64,000 nucleotides of DNA, taken from positions 16,259-80,258 of the forward strand of contig JAITTX010000306.1 in the NCBI GenBank assembly GCA_031286755.1. The letters run 5' to 3'. The position numbers were made by a program, and so were the translations under genes. This DNA comes from Paraburkholderia sp. (GTDB lineage: Bacteria; Pseudomonadota; Gammaproteobacteria; Burkholderiales; Burkholderiaceae). Below, piece after piece: positions 16,814 to 25,184 of the stretch; position 1 is the first letter of the stretch, and every line of letters starts with the position of its first letter. Under the pieces are notes generated by a model, which was given only the letters and a program-made list of their open reading frames with translations, searched no databases and was not told where the DNA came from.

Positions 16814-18100
16814 TTATGTCTCTCGTGCTTCGTCATGCACTTCGAGCAAGGTGCCGATGCGCGCGGGCGAGAACGGCGGGCGCTGGCCGCCAGCCCCGCT
16901 ACGCGGCCAGCCGAAGCAGAATGCCGCCGCCTCGCCGCAGATCTTGCCCTGGCAAGGCCCCATGCCGCAGCGCGTCTGCAATTTGGCGTCGCGCCATGAG
17001 CCGTACTGCGCGGCGTCGCCGAAGCGCACGTCCTCGCAACGGCACAGCACCGTGTCCGGCTCGGCCAGCGCGCGCAAGCGCGCATCGAGCGCGAACGCTT
17101 CATGCATGCGCGCGGCGAAGCGCCGGTAGCGCGCGCGCTGCGCGAACCCCGCGCGCGCCTGCCCGGCCTCGCCAAGCGCCGCGTGCGCCGCGATGCGGCC
17201 TTCCACGGCCGCCAGCTCCATGCCGCCCACGCCCGTGCATTCGCCCGCCGCGTAGACGTCGGGCAGCGAGGTGGCCTGCAAGTCGTCGACGGCAATCGCC
17301 GCGACGCCCTGCGTTTCATCGATCCCGCACCCCAGCGCCGCGCCCACGAGCGTATTGGGCACGAGGCCGTACGCGCAGGCGAGGCGCTCGCAATCGATGC
17401 TCAAGTCCCCGACACCCCTGCGAACGCGCACATGCGTGAGCTGCGTCTCGCCGCCCGCCTCGACCACATGCGCGCCGCACAGGTACGGCGTGGCGCGCAG
17501 ATCGAAGCGCATGCGCGCCGCCTGCACGAGCTTCGCGGGCGTCGCCACGAGTCCGGCCGCGAACTGGCGCACCGCATGCGCCGGCGCCTGCTCGACGATC
17601 GCCACCACCTGCGCACCACGCTCGCGCGCCGTGACGGCGGCGGCCCACAGCAGCGGGCCCGTCCCCGCGATCACGATACGTTCGCCGCGCACCGGCATGC
17701 CGCCCTTCACGAGCGCCTGCAAACCGCCCGCGCCCGTGACGCCGGGCAGCGTCCAGCCCGGATACGGCAAGAAGCGCTCGCGCGCGCCGGTCGCAATGAT
17801 GAGCTTGCCGTAGTCGACCGTGTAGCCGCGCGCCGCGTCCTCGAGCAGCAGTTGCCGCGCGCCGCTGGCCTGCACCACGCGCGTGCCACTCAAGCGCGCC
17901 ACGTTGAGCAGCGCCGTGAGCGCTTCGATGGCCTCGCGCGCGGGCCCGGCCGGTGCATGCTGCGGGCCCTGGCGCCAGATCTGGCCGCCCGGCAAGGCGT
18001 TGTCGTCGACGATGCCGACCTGCGCGCCCGCGCGCGCCGCCACGCGCGCCGCATTCAGTCCGGCTGGGCCCGCGCCAATAATCAGGATGTCGAACTTCAT
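16814..18100 (-). CDS. D-hydroxyproline dehydrogenase subunit, HcnB-like FAD/NAD(P) oxidoreductase
   Basis: This is one of three subunits predicted to oxidise cis-4-hydroxy-D-proline to the pyrroline imine at the membrane. The 428-aa protein has the FAD-binding GAGPAG at residues 9-14 (FDILIIGAGPAGLNAARV), a second nucleotide motif around IVIAGTGPLLWAAA, and a C-terminal cysteine cluster for an iron-sulfur centre (Cys353, Cys355, Cys378, Cys383). The same three-subunit arrangement is known from hydrogen cyanide synthase (HcnABC) and opine oxidases. Its ATG overlaps the stop of the 2Fe-2S subunit by four bases. Subunit lettering differs between species, so no symbol is given. Confidence 0.87.
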   Translation of the reverse strand: MKFDILIIGAGPAGLNAARVAARAGAQVGIVDDNALPGGQIWRQGPQHAPAGPAREAIEALTALLNVARLSGTRVVQASGARQLLLEDAARGYTVDYGKLIIATGARERFLPYPGWTLPGVTGAGGLQALVKGGMPVRGERIVIAGTGPLLWAAAVTARERGAQVVAIVEQAPAHAVRQFAAGLVATPAKLVQAARMRFDLRATPYLCGAHVVEAGGETQLTHVRVRRGVGDLSIDCERLACAYGLVPNTLVGAALGCGIDETQGVAAIAVDDLQATSLPDVYAAGECTGVGGMELAAVEGRIAAHAALGEAGQARAGFAQRARYRRFAARMHEAFALDARLRALAEPDTVLCRCEDVRFGDAAQYGSWRDAKLQTRCGMGPCQGKICGEAAAFCFGWPRSGAGGQRPPFSPARIGTLLEVHDEARET

Positions 18101-18366
18101 TCGGCCGCTCTTCCCGTCACCACTTCCATGCCATCCGCGCAGAGCGTCTGGCAAGCCAGCCGATGCCGCACGCCGTCGATCGTCACGCGGCACTCCTGGC
18201 ACACGCCCATGCCGCACAGCGGGCCGCGCAAGGCACCGCTCACGGAGCGGCGCGTGATCACGCCAGCCGAGCCCGCCGCGAGCGCGACGGCCGCCACGAC
18301 CGAACTGCCGCGCGCCACGCTGACGCTGTGGCCATCCACGTCGAGCGTGATCGTCCCCTCAGGCAT
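18097..18366 (-). CDS. D-hydroxyproline dehydrogenase small subunit, 2Fe-2S ferredoxin-like (HcnA-like)
   Basis: This 89-aa protein has a plant-type 2Fe-2S cluster pattern: Cys51, Cys56 and Cys59 in LCGMGVCQECR, with the fourth ligand in the following ACQTLC. It starts with a beta-hairpin fold (TITLDVDGHSVSV) typical of HcnA-like subunits. It overlaps both neighbours: eight bases with the FAD subunit upstream and four bases with the FAD/NAD subunit downstream. This supports a tightly coupled complex. Confidence 0.88.
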   Translation of the reverse strand: MPEGTITLDVDGHSVSVARGSSVVAAVALAAGSAGVITRRSVSGALRGPLCGMGVCQECRVTIDGVRHRLACQTLCADGMEVVTGRAAE

Positions 18367-19561
18367 GCGTGGCTCCCGTCGTCCCGGCAGGCGTCGCGGC
18401 CGGTGTGGAAAAGCGCGCCGGCAAATACGGCGTGGCGTCGATGCGCGCCAGATCCGGCACGCCGAGCATCTGCGCGGCGATCAGCCTGGCGGTGCCCAGC
18501 GCCGTGGTCACGCCCAGGCCCTCGTGTCCCGTGGCGAGCCACGTCGAGCGGTGGCACCCGGCGCCCGCAACCGATTGCGCAGACGATTCCGCAAAATGCG
18601 CGGCTGGCCCGATGAGCGGCTGGCCATCGCGGGTGGCGGGCCGGAAACCCGTCCATGCGCGAATCGCATTGAGCGAGGGCAACTCCGGCAGATACTCGGC
18701 CGCGCGGCGCAGCATGCGCGCGAGAATCGCCGGCTCCACGGCGGAGTCCAGGCTGTCGAACTGGCGCGACGAGCCGATCAGCAATTGCCCCGTGGGGCGC
18801 GGCTGCACGTTGAACGCCACCGAGGTACCAGTGGCGTTGTGCGCGCTCTTGATATAGCCGAGTTCGAGCACCTGATGGCGTATCGTGCCCGGGTAGCGGT
18901 CCGTGATCAGCAGATGCCCTTTCTTTGCCTGCATCGGCAAGCCCGGCAGCAGCTCGGCGCTCTGCAGACCACTGGCGAGCAGCACGGCGCCCGCAGCCAG
19001 CGTCTCGCCATTGGCCAGCACCACGCCCGCGCGATCGAGGCGCGCCACGCGCGTCTGCAGCCGGCACGCAATGCGCCCCTTCACCGGCTGCGCGAGCAGC
19101 CAGGCGGCCACCGCGGGCGCGTAGACCACGGCGTCGTCGGGAATGACCATGCCGCCGCGCAAATCCCGGCGCAAGGCGGGCTCCGCCTCGCGCACCTGTT
19201 GCGCGTCGAGCATCGCGCACGCCACGCCCTGGCTCGCGAGCGCTTGCCGGCGCGTTTGCGCGAGCGCGTACTCTTCGTCGTCGGCGGCCACCCACAGCGT
19301 GCCGCAGCGCACGAACGCCTCGCGCGCGGTGAGGCGCGGCGCGAGTTCGAGCCACAACTCGCGCGACCACGCGGAAAGCGCGAACTCCGCGGGCGTGTCG
19401 TCCATCACCACCAGGTGCCCCATGCCCGCCGCGCTCACCCCGCCGCCCACGCCCGCGCTATCGAGCACAAGCACGTCGGCGCCCTGCCGCGCGAGTTCGT
19501 GCGCACACGCAGCGCCCACGATGCCCGCACCCACCACGATCACATCGGGACTGGCACCCAT
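18359..19561 (-). CDS. D-hydroxyproline dehydrogenase catalytic subunit, DAO-family FAD oxidoreductase (HcnC-like)
   Basis: This 400-aa member of the D-amino-acid oxidase/glycine oxidase family has the Rossmann motif VIVVGAGIVGAACAHELARQ near its N-terminus. It also shows the FAD-contacting C-terminal block GHEGLGVTTALGTARLIA. It is the likely substrate-oxidising subunit for cis-4-hydroxy-D-proline. ATG 19561 is 8 bp past the epimerase stop codon, and its own end overlaps the 2Fe-2S subunit. The start is assigned by the fold; no strong ribosome site is visible. Confidence 0.88.
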   Translation of the reverse strand: MGASPDVIVVGAGIVGAACAHELARQGADVLVLDSAGVGGGVSAAGMGHLVVMDDTPAEFALSAWSRELWLELAPRLTAREAFVRCGTLWVAADDEEYALAQTRRQALASQGVACAMLDAQQVREAEPALRRDLRGGMVIPDDAVVYAPAVAAWLLAQPVKGRIACRLQTRVARLDRAGVVLANGETLAAGAVLLASGLQSAELLPGLPMQAKKGHLLITDRYPGTIRHQVLELGYIKSAHNATGTSVAFNVQPRPTGQLLIGSSRQFDSLDSAVEPAILARMLRRAAEYLPELPSLNAIRAWTGFRPATRDGQPLIGPAAHFAESSAQSVAGAGCHRSTWLATGHEGLGVTTALGTARLIAAQMLGVPDLARIDATPYLPARFSTPAATPAGTTGATHA

Positions 19562-19569
19562 CGGCTTCG

Positions 19570-20520
19570 TCACGCGTGAATGCCCCAGGCGAAGGGATCG
19601 TCGTCGCCGAAGATCAGCCGCGCTTGCGCGCTCACGTGCGCCGTGCCGCGAATGCTCGGGCGCACGTAGCCGGGCGCGAGATCCGCGCCGTGTTCGTAGC
19701 TCGCTTCGAACACGCTGCCCACGATGCTCTCCTGGCGCCACTTCGCGCCCGGCGCGAGCAGGCCGTCGGCGGCAAGGCACGCGATCTTCGCGCTCGTGCC
19801 CGTGCCGCACGGCGAGCGGTCGTAGGCCTTGCCGGGGCACAGCACGAAATTGCGGCTGTCGATGCCGGCCTTGTCCGAATGCGCGAACAGTTCGATATGG
19901 TCGATCGGCGCGCCGCCTTCGCCCGTGATGCCGTTGGCTTCGAGCGCCTGGCGGATGGCCCACGAGGTTTCCGTGAGCGACTCCACGTTGGCGAATTCGA
20001 GCTGCTGGCCATGATCGGAGACGAGGAAGAACCAGTTGCCGCCCCAGGCAATGTCGCCGTGGATGCGGCCGAGGCCGGGCACGTCGAGCGGCACGCCCTG
20101 GCGGTAGCGGTACGCGGGCACGTTGCGCACCGTCACGCTGCGGTCCGCGTGCAGTTCGGCCTCGACCACGCCCACCGGCGTTTCGATGCGGTGCACGCCC
20201 GGCGCGATGCGCCCCAGATGCGCTAGCGAAACGATCAGGCCGATCGTGCCGTGCCCGCACATGCCGAGAAAGCCCACGTTGTTGAAGAAGATCACGCCCG
20301 CCGAGCAAGCCGGATCGTGCGGCTTGCACAACAGCGCGCCAACCATCACGTCCGAGCCGCGCGGCTCGTTGACGATGCCGGCGCGCACGCTGTCGAAGTC
20401 GCGGCGGAAGATTTCGAGCCGCTCTGCGAGCGGGCCGCGGCCGATCTCCGGGCCGCCTTCGGTCACGAGCCGCGTGGGCTCGCCGCCGGTATGGGAGTCG
20501 ATTACGGTGAGGGTTTTCAT
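19570..20520 (-). CDS. lhpA: 4-hydroxyproline 2-epimerase
   Basis: This enzyme interconverts trans-4-hydroxy-L-proline and cis-4-hydroxy-D-proline, the first step of the pathway. The 316-aa protein belongs to the proline racemase superfamily and has both catalytic cysteines, Cys88 in MCGHGTIG and Cys238 in SPCGTGTSA. Having cysteine at both sites separates it from trans-3-hydroxyproline dehydratases, where one is Thr. The N-terminus [18 protein letters not shown] is typical of the hydroxyproline branch. It is followed at once by the dehydrogenase genes. Confidence 0.93.
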   Translation of the reverse strand: MKTLTVIDSHTGGEPTRLVTEGGPEIGRGPLAERLEIFRRDFDSVRAGIVNEPRGSDVMVGALLCKPHDPACSAGVIFFNNVGFLGMCGHGTIGLIVSLAHLGRIAPGVHRIETPVGVVEAELHADRSVTVRNVPAYRYRQGVPLDVPGLGRIHGDIAWGGNWFFLVSDHGQQLEFANVESLTETSWAIRQALEANGITGEGGAPIDHIELFAHSDKAGIDSRNFVLCPGKAYDRSPCGTGTSAKIACLAADGLLAPGAKWRQESIVGSVFEASYEHGADLAPGYVRPSIRGTAHVSAQARLIFGDDDPFAWGIHA

Positions 20521-20633
20521 GCCGGTAATCGTAGGTCTCGCCCGTCTGGCCGTCTTGCTCGAACGGCTCAGCGGCAATGACGATTTCGGCATAGCGCGCG
20601 CCGGGCAGCGCGCGCCGGTTCAGGCCGCGCCGC

Positions 20634-21584
20634 TCAAACGCCGGCGCCGCCCTCGGCGCGGGTGCCACGCACGAACACCTGGCGCAGCCACGCCGGGCCA
20701 TTCACGATCGCGAGCCCCGCGAGCACGAGCGCCGAGCCCGCCAGAAACGCCGCATCGACATGCTCGTGCAGGAGCAGCACGCCCATCGCCACGCCGAACA
20801 GCGGCGTCATGAACGAGAGCACGCCGAGGCGCGCTGCAAAGTAGCGGCGCAGCAGCCAGAACCAGACCAGATAGCTCACGAAGGCCACCACGACGGCCTG
20901 GAACGCGAGGCTCGCGAGCGCGAGCGGCGTGCCGCGAAACGTGGTCTGGCCGGTGGCAAAGGCGAACGGCAACAGCAGGAAGAAGGCGCACGCGAGCTGG
21001 TAGAAAAGCGTCTGCGTAGGAGGCGCCTCGCTCAGGCGGGTGGTGCGCACGATCACCGTGGTCATGCCCCACGCCGCGCCGCCGCACAAGGCCATGAAGT
21101 CGCCGAGCAGCCAGTTGGCGCCCGCCGCGGGGCTGACGCCGCCCACCAGCGCCGGCCCGAGAAACGCCACGGCGATGCCCGCGAACGCGAGGCCGATGCC
21201 GCCCCACTGGAGGCGGGCGAGACGCTCGTCGGGCAGCTTCAGATGCAGGCCGATGGCCGCGAACAGGGGAGCGGTGTAGAGCAGCACGGCCACATGCGAG
21301 GCCTTGGTCCAGCGCAGCCCCTCGGCGACGAACAGGAATTCGAGCGCGAACAGCGCGCCCACCGCGAGCCCGGAGCGCAGCGCGATGCCGGGCAGCCAGC
21401 GCTCGCGCGTGACGAAGCGGTTGAACAGCCAGACGAGCACCGCCGCGCTGCCCGAGCGCACGCTCACCTGCATCATGGGCGCGATGTCGCCGGCCACCGC
21501 CTTGATGGCCACCTGCTGGAAGCCCCAGATCAGGCACAGCGTCACCATGATGGCCATTGCCGCGCCATCCACATGCTTTCTCAT
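20634..21584 (-). CDS. EamA/DMT-family inner-membrane transporter
   Basis: This 316-aa protein has about ten transmembrane helices in two EamA repeats (LCLIWGFQQVAIKAV at the start and the second repeat around WLLGDFMALCGGAAWG). It is the first gene of the leftward hydroxyproline cluster, 113 bp before the epimerase, so uptake or exchange of hydroxyproline or a related imino acid is plausible but unproven. ATG 21584 is used; an in-frame GTG at 21626 would add 14 residues. Confidence 0.87.
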   Translation of the reverse strand: MRKHVDGAAMAIMVTLCLIWGFQQVAIKAVAGDIAPMMQVSVRSGSAAVLVWLFNRFVTRERWLPGIALRSGLAVGALFALEFLFVAEGLRWTKASHVAVLLYTAPLFAAIGLHLKLPDERLARLQWGGIGLAFAGIAVAFLGPALVGGVSPAAGANWLLGDFMALCGGAAWGMTTVIVRTTRLSEAPPTQTLFYQLACAFFLLLPFAFATGQTTFRGTPLALASLAFQAVVVAFVSYLVWFWLLRRYFAARLGVLSFMTPLFGVAMGVLLLHEHVDAAFLAGSALVLAGLAIVNGPAWLRQVFVRGTRAEGGAGV

Positions 21585-21869
21585 TGCCAGCCCACGAATT
21601 TCATTCTTGACCGGCGTAGTATTCACGCGTCAGGATCAAGTCATATAGCGCAAAACTGACAACCGATAGCGGCAGACCGCCAGCGCCGCAATGGCGCGCC
21701 ATCCGGCTCGCGCGCGCCACGGGTCATGTGTGCGCCCCCGCATACATTCGCATAGCAAGACGCGCACGGCTGACTAGAATGTTTGAGTGCAAGCCATGCT
21801 GTAAAGACGGTCGGTTCAGACGCAACATTCGGTGACGTGACGTTTCCATTCCTTATTGGAGGCATGTCC

Positions 21870-22394
21870 ATGACGTGCCTGAACGAAAGGATTGTCGCTG
21901 CGGTATGTCTCCTGCTGAGCGGGTATGCGCTCGCAGACGGCCCTCTTGCAGACGCCCCCGTGGAAATGACGGTTGCCAGCATTGCGCCGCTGCCCGTGGA
22001 GATCGTGGCGCCCATTCCCGGGCCGCAAAGCTATCTGCATCGCTACGAATTCCAGTATCAGGCCGAGCAGCGCGCGCCTTTCGACGCGCTACTGCAGGAC
22101 TTCTATAGCGTGCCGATCACCCACGATTTCCGGCCCGGCGAAGAGAATGCCGCCCCAGCGCCCGGACTGGCGCAGCAGCAACAGCAGCCGTCGGGTCATC
22201 TCCATCTGGGCGCATCCACTGCGCCAGCGCTCACGCTCAGGGAGTTTCCGAACGCCACCTTGACGATAGGCGCGCAGCCCCAGCGGCGGCTGTCGTTGAC
22301 CGTCGACGACTGGGTGTTCTCCGCCACCGCCCGCGTCGCGATCCTGCATTCACGCAGCACGGGCGCGACGGTGACTGTCCGGCGCGGCTTTTGA
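21870..22394 (+). CDS. Exported protein of unknown function
   Basis: This 174-aa protein starts with a clear signal peptide (MTCLNERIVAAVCLLLSGYA, then LADGP), predicted to be cleaved after residue 22. The mature part is Pro/Gln-rich in the middle, with a QQQQQ run, and ends in two beta-rich segments (LTLREFPNATLTIGAQPQ, then SLTVDDWVFSATARVAILH). No family is recognised. ATG 21870 was chosen because GGAGG lies seven bases upstream; the ATG at 21864 would be too close. It converges on the siderophore receptor gene. Confidence 0.65.
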   Translation: MTCLNERIVAAVCLLLSGYALADGPLADAPVEMTVASIAPLPVEIVAPIPGPQSYLHRYEFQYQAEQRAPFDALLQDFYSVPITHDFRPGEENAAPAPGLAQQQQQPSGHLHLGASTAPALTLREFPNATLTIGAQPQRRLSLTVDDWVFSATARVAILHSRSTGATVTVRRGF

Positions 22395-22413
22395 ACGGAA
22401 CCCCACCGTTCAA
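22391..22413. repeat. Dyad at convergent gene ends
   Basis: TTGAACGG and CCGTTCAA form a perfect 8-bp stem around a 7-base loop. The dyad spans the stop codons of both the exported protein gene and the TonB-dependent receptor gene. No U-tract follows on either strand, so classical termination is uncertain. Confidence 0.5.
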
Positions 22414-24650
22414 AAATCAATCTTCGCGTTCAGGCTCACCGTGCGCGGGTCGCCCGGCGCAATGTAGTTGTCGTACTGGAACATCCAGTAGCGGCGGTTC
22501 GTGAGGTTGTCGATGGCCGCGCGCAGCGTCACGTCGTGGCCTCCAATGCGTGTCATATAGTTCGCGCCCACGTTCACGAGCATGTAGCCGCCCGTCTCCA
22601 GGTTGCCGGCGGGACGCACTTCGGTGTTGCCCGTGTACTTCGCGTCGGCGCCCAGACGCAGGCCCGGCACGAACGGCACGTCGTAGCTCACGCGCGCCGC
22701 CGCGACGAACTGCGGCGCGCCCGCCACGCGCTTGCCGTTGTACTGCTGCCCCTTCGCGTACCACGTATCGAGCAGCATGACATCGCCCGCCACCATCCAG
22801 TTGCGGCCGAGACGCACGCTGCCGCCCGCCTCGATGCCCTGATAGATCGAATCGCCGTCCTGCGTGAGCACGTTCTGATCGTTCGCGTAACTCGCGCCGA
22901 GCTCGATGCGGAACAGCGCCGCGTTCGCGCTCCAGCGCGCGTGCTCGCTCTTGATGCCCACCTCGTACTGGCGCGAGCGCAGCGGCCGCAGCACCGACCC
23001 GCCATTCGCATAGATATCCGAAACGATCTGCCCCGGCTCCAGCGACTCCACATAGCTCGCATAGAGCGTGGTTTGCGGTTCGAGCTTGTACATGAGCGCG
23101 AAGGTCGGCGTAAAGACGCCGTTCTGCCCATACGACGCAGTCGTCGCGCCCGATTCCGCAAAGGATTCCTGATCGTAATTCGTGTAGCGCACGCCCGCGA
23201 GCACCGACCAGCGGCTCGTGAGCTCGATGGTGTCGCTCACGAACAGCGACTTCTGGTTGATCTCGCTCGCGCGGTACTTCTGCAGACCGCTGCCCGAGTA
23301 GTAGCGGAACGGATTGGGCTCGTAGAGATTGCCTTCGCCGAGCGTCGTGATGACCGTGCCCGCCGCCGTGCCGTAATCGTTGGTCTGATGCTGGACCGCC
23401 GCGCCGAACACCAGTTGGTGCGTGAGCGGCCCGGTTTTCACCTTGCCTTCGAAGGTGCCCTGCCAGTAGATGTCCTGATGGCCCTCGTCGCCATTCCAGC
23501 GGTTATCGGTGTAATTGCCCGCCTGGTCGAGCAGCGTGAGCGTGCTCTCGTTGCGGTCGCGCGTGGACTTGCTGTAGCTCGCCGAGGTGTTGAACGTCCA
23601 GTCGGGCGAGATCTGGTATTTGACGCCGGCCGTGTAGAGCTGCAGGTTGGTGTTCAGATGCTGGTCGGTGCCGGCGAGCCAGTTGGTGCCGCCGCTGATC
23701 GTCGCGGGCAGGTTCGCGGCCGTGTAGCTGCCGGTGTAGATGGCCGGCGTCTGGCCGCTCGCGCGGCTTTGCTGATAGATCGCGTTGAAGTAGACCTGCA
23801 GGTCGCGCGTGAGCTGCCCGTCGAGCGCGAGCGCCAGCGAATTGCGGTTGATGTCGCCCGCGTTATAGGTCTTGCCCGCTTCGTGCGTGTAGTTGATGCG
23901 CGCGCCGAACATGCCGTCCGGACCGAAGCGGCGGCTCAGGTCCACGTGCTGGGTCAGCACACCATCCATGCGATAGCCGAGGTCGAGGCTCGCGACCGGG
24001 TCCTTGCCCGGCTTCTTCGTCACGTAGTTGACCACGCCGCCCGGCTGCGCGAAGCCATACATGAAGCCGCCGAGCCCCTTGAGCAGCTCCACGCGCTCGA
24101 GATTCTCGTAGGGCATCGTGATGCCGTACGAGATGAACGGATTGCCGTCGATGCGAAAGCCGTTCTGCCAGTCGATGGGCAAACCGCGAATCGTGATGTA
24201 GGTCGCCCATGCGCTATAGGCGTTGCTGTTGTCGGTGACCGAGGCGTCACCGGCGAACACGTCGCCGAGCTTGTTCGCCTGACGGTCTGCCAGGTCCTCG
24301 CCCGTGACCACGGTGGTGGAGAACGGCGTGTCGAGCTGCGAGCGCGTGCCGAGCGCGCCGTTCGAGACCGGCGTTTCCAGATGTAGCGGCGAGTCGCTCT
24401 CGGCGGTGGCGCTCACCTTCACGGCGGGCAGCGCCTGCTCGGCGGCGGACGGGGCGGCGCCATTGGGCGTCACTGCGCCGGGCGTTACGGCGTTCGCGCC
24501 GCTCGTGGACGCCTGCGCGGCGGCACCAGCGCCGGCCGCGGATTGGGCAAAAGCGGACTGGGCCGCTGCGGCAAACGTCAGCCAGGCGGCAATGCGCACC
24601 GGACGGTGGAGCCTGCGCCCCGGACGGCGCGCGATTCGTTGATTGTTCAT
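22410..24650 (-). CDS. fauA: TonB-dependent ferric-siderophore receptor, FauA-like
   Basis: This outer-membrane receptor imports an Fe(III)-hydroxamate siderophore using TonB energy. The 746-aa precursor has a signal peptide (ending ...AAAAQSAFAQ), an Ala-rich linker, a plug domain from about residue 90 (STTVVTGEDLADRQANKLGD, then VELLKGLGGFMYGFAQPGGV), and a 22-strand barrel ending in ...NAKIDF with a terminal Phe. ATG 24650 gives this precursor. The name follows from the divergent alcaligin-like operon; receptors of this class are otherwise hard to assign to a ligand. A Fur-like box lies just upstream. Confidence 0.85.
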   Translation of the reverse strand: MNNQRIARRPGRRLHRPVRIAAWLTFAAAAQSAFAQSAAGAGAAAQASTSGANAVTPGAVTPNGAAPSAAEQALPAVKVSATAESDSPLHLETPVSNGALGTRSQLDTPFSTTVVTGEDLADRQANKLGDVFAGDASVTDNSNAYSAWATYITIRGLPIDWQNGFRIDGNPFISYGITMPYENLERVELLKGLGGFMYGFAQPGGVVNYVTKKPGKDPVASLDLGYRMDGVLTQHVDLSRRFGPDGMFGARINYTHEAGKTYNAGDINRNSLALALDGQLTRDLQVYFNAIYQQSRASGQTPAIYTGSYTAANLPATISGGTNWLAGTDQHLNTNLQLYTAGVKYQISPDWTFNTSASYSKSTRDRNESTLTLLDQAGNYTDNRWNGDEGHQDIYWQGTFEGKVKTGPLTHQLVFGAAVQHQTNDYGTAAGTVITTLGEGNLYEPNPFRYYSGSGLQKYRASEINQKSLFVSDTIELTSRWSVLAGVRYTNYDQESFAESGATTASYGQNGVFTPTFALMYKLEPQTTLYASYVESLEPGQIVSDIYANGGSVLRPLRSRQYEVGIKSEHARWSANAALFRIELGASYANDQNVLTQDGDSIYQGIEAGGSVRLGRNWMVAGDVMLLDTWYAKGQQYNGKRVAGAPQFVAAARVSYDVPFVPGLRLGADAKYTGNTEVRPAGNLETGGYMLVNVGANYMTRIGGHDVTLRAAIDNLTNRRYWMFQYDNYIAPGDPRTVSLNAKIDF

Positions 24651-24714
24651 ATTGGCCAGAGTTAGGGGCGCCTTCCGCACGGGAACATACGGGAGTGTCA
24701 CCCGGAACACAAAT

Positions 24715-24733
24715 ACGACTCATTCTCATTACA
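24715..24733 (-). promoter_or_regulatory. Fur-like box upstream of the receptor gene
   Basis: The rightward strand reads CGACTCATTCTCATTACA here. By eye about 11 of 19 positions agree with the classical Fur consensus, including the TCATTA half. It lies about 65 bases upstream of the receptor start, where an iron-repressed promoter is expected. Confidence 0.6.
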
Positions 24734-25029
24734 TATCGGGCGGCATATTATCAAAGCCTTTTGTCTTTTGAAAGCCTCTGGCAGAAATTCGTCAGGATGC
24801 CCAGTGGGTCGCCGCGTCAATCTCCCCAACGGCCGCAGGGTCTTTCGTATGAAGATTTTTGATTAAAAAGCGCCCGCAGAAGCCTGCTTTGCGCACGCCG
24901 CGCAACACGCGGCCGATCCCCCTCGCGCGCCGGTGCGCTCGGGCTTTGCCGGCCTCATACGCCGATGCGTCCAGATGCGTGCTGGGTCGGCTCAACGATT
25001 CGGCATCCTTACCGTGATGCGTTTTGCCC

Positions 25030-25058
25030 TTGCCAGGTGCAATCGAGTTTCCTATGAT
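25030..25058 (+). promoter_or_regulatory. Sigma70-type promoter of the siderophore operon
   Basis: TTGCCA at 25030-25035 and TATGAT at 25053-25058 are separated by the ideal 17 bases. The predicted start point falls within or beside the Fur-like box at 25067-25085, so bound Fur would block initiation. Confidence 0.6.
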
Positions 25059-25066
25059 TCGCAAAC

Positions 25067-25085
25067 ACGAATCGTTCTCATTTGC
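25067..25085 (+). promoter_or_regulatory. Fur-like box of the siderophore operon
   Basis: ACGAATCGTTCTCATTTGC matches the Fur consensus at about 11 of 19 positions by eye when read on the other strand (GCAAATGAGAACGATTCGT). It sits just after a good -10 element and about 100 bases upstream of the N-hydroxylase start. Confidence 0.6.
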
Positions 25086-25184
25086 GTCGCTATGGCGCAG
25101 ATTTGGCAAACGTTTCCCGTTCCCGGCACCTGCGGGCGCTTCGTGATCCTTCTTTCCGTCTTCGTCCATCGATGAGGTCTCAAC

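Larger units (their letters stand above)
24651..25184. other. 534-bp divergent control region of the siderophore locus
   Basis: No gene is supported here. The region carries a Fur-like box for the leftward receptor (24715-24733), and a promoter plus Fur-like box for the rightward biosynthetic operon (25030-25085). About 300 bp between them shows no clear feature. Confidence 0.7.

Noticed and set aside
17102-19579. Very long rightward open frame (825 codons) opposite the hydroxyproline dehydrogenase genes
   Set aside because: Its translation is Arg/His/Ala-rich without folds, and it lies antisense to three overlapping genes with clear cofactor motifs. It is a shadow of GC-rich codon use.
22391-22413. 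Bidirectional rho-independent terminator
   Set aside because: The stem is good, but neither strand has a following T-run, so it was recorded only as a dyad.
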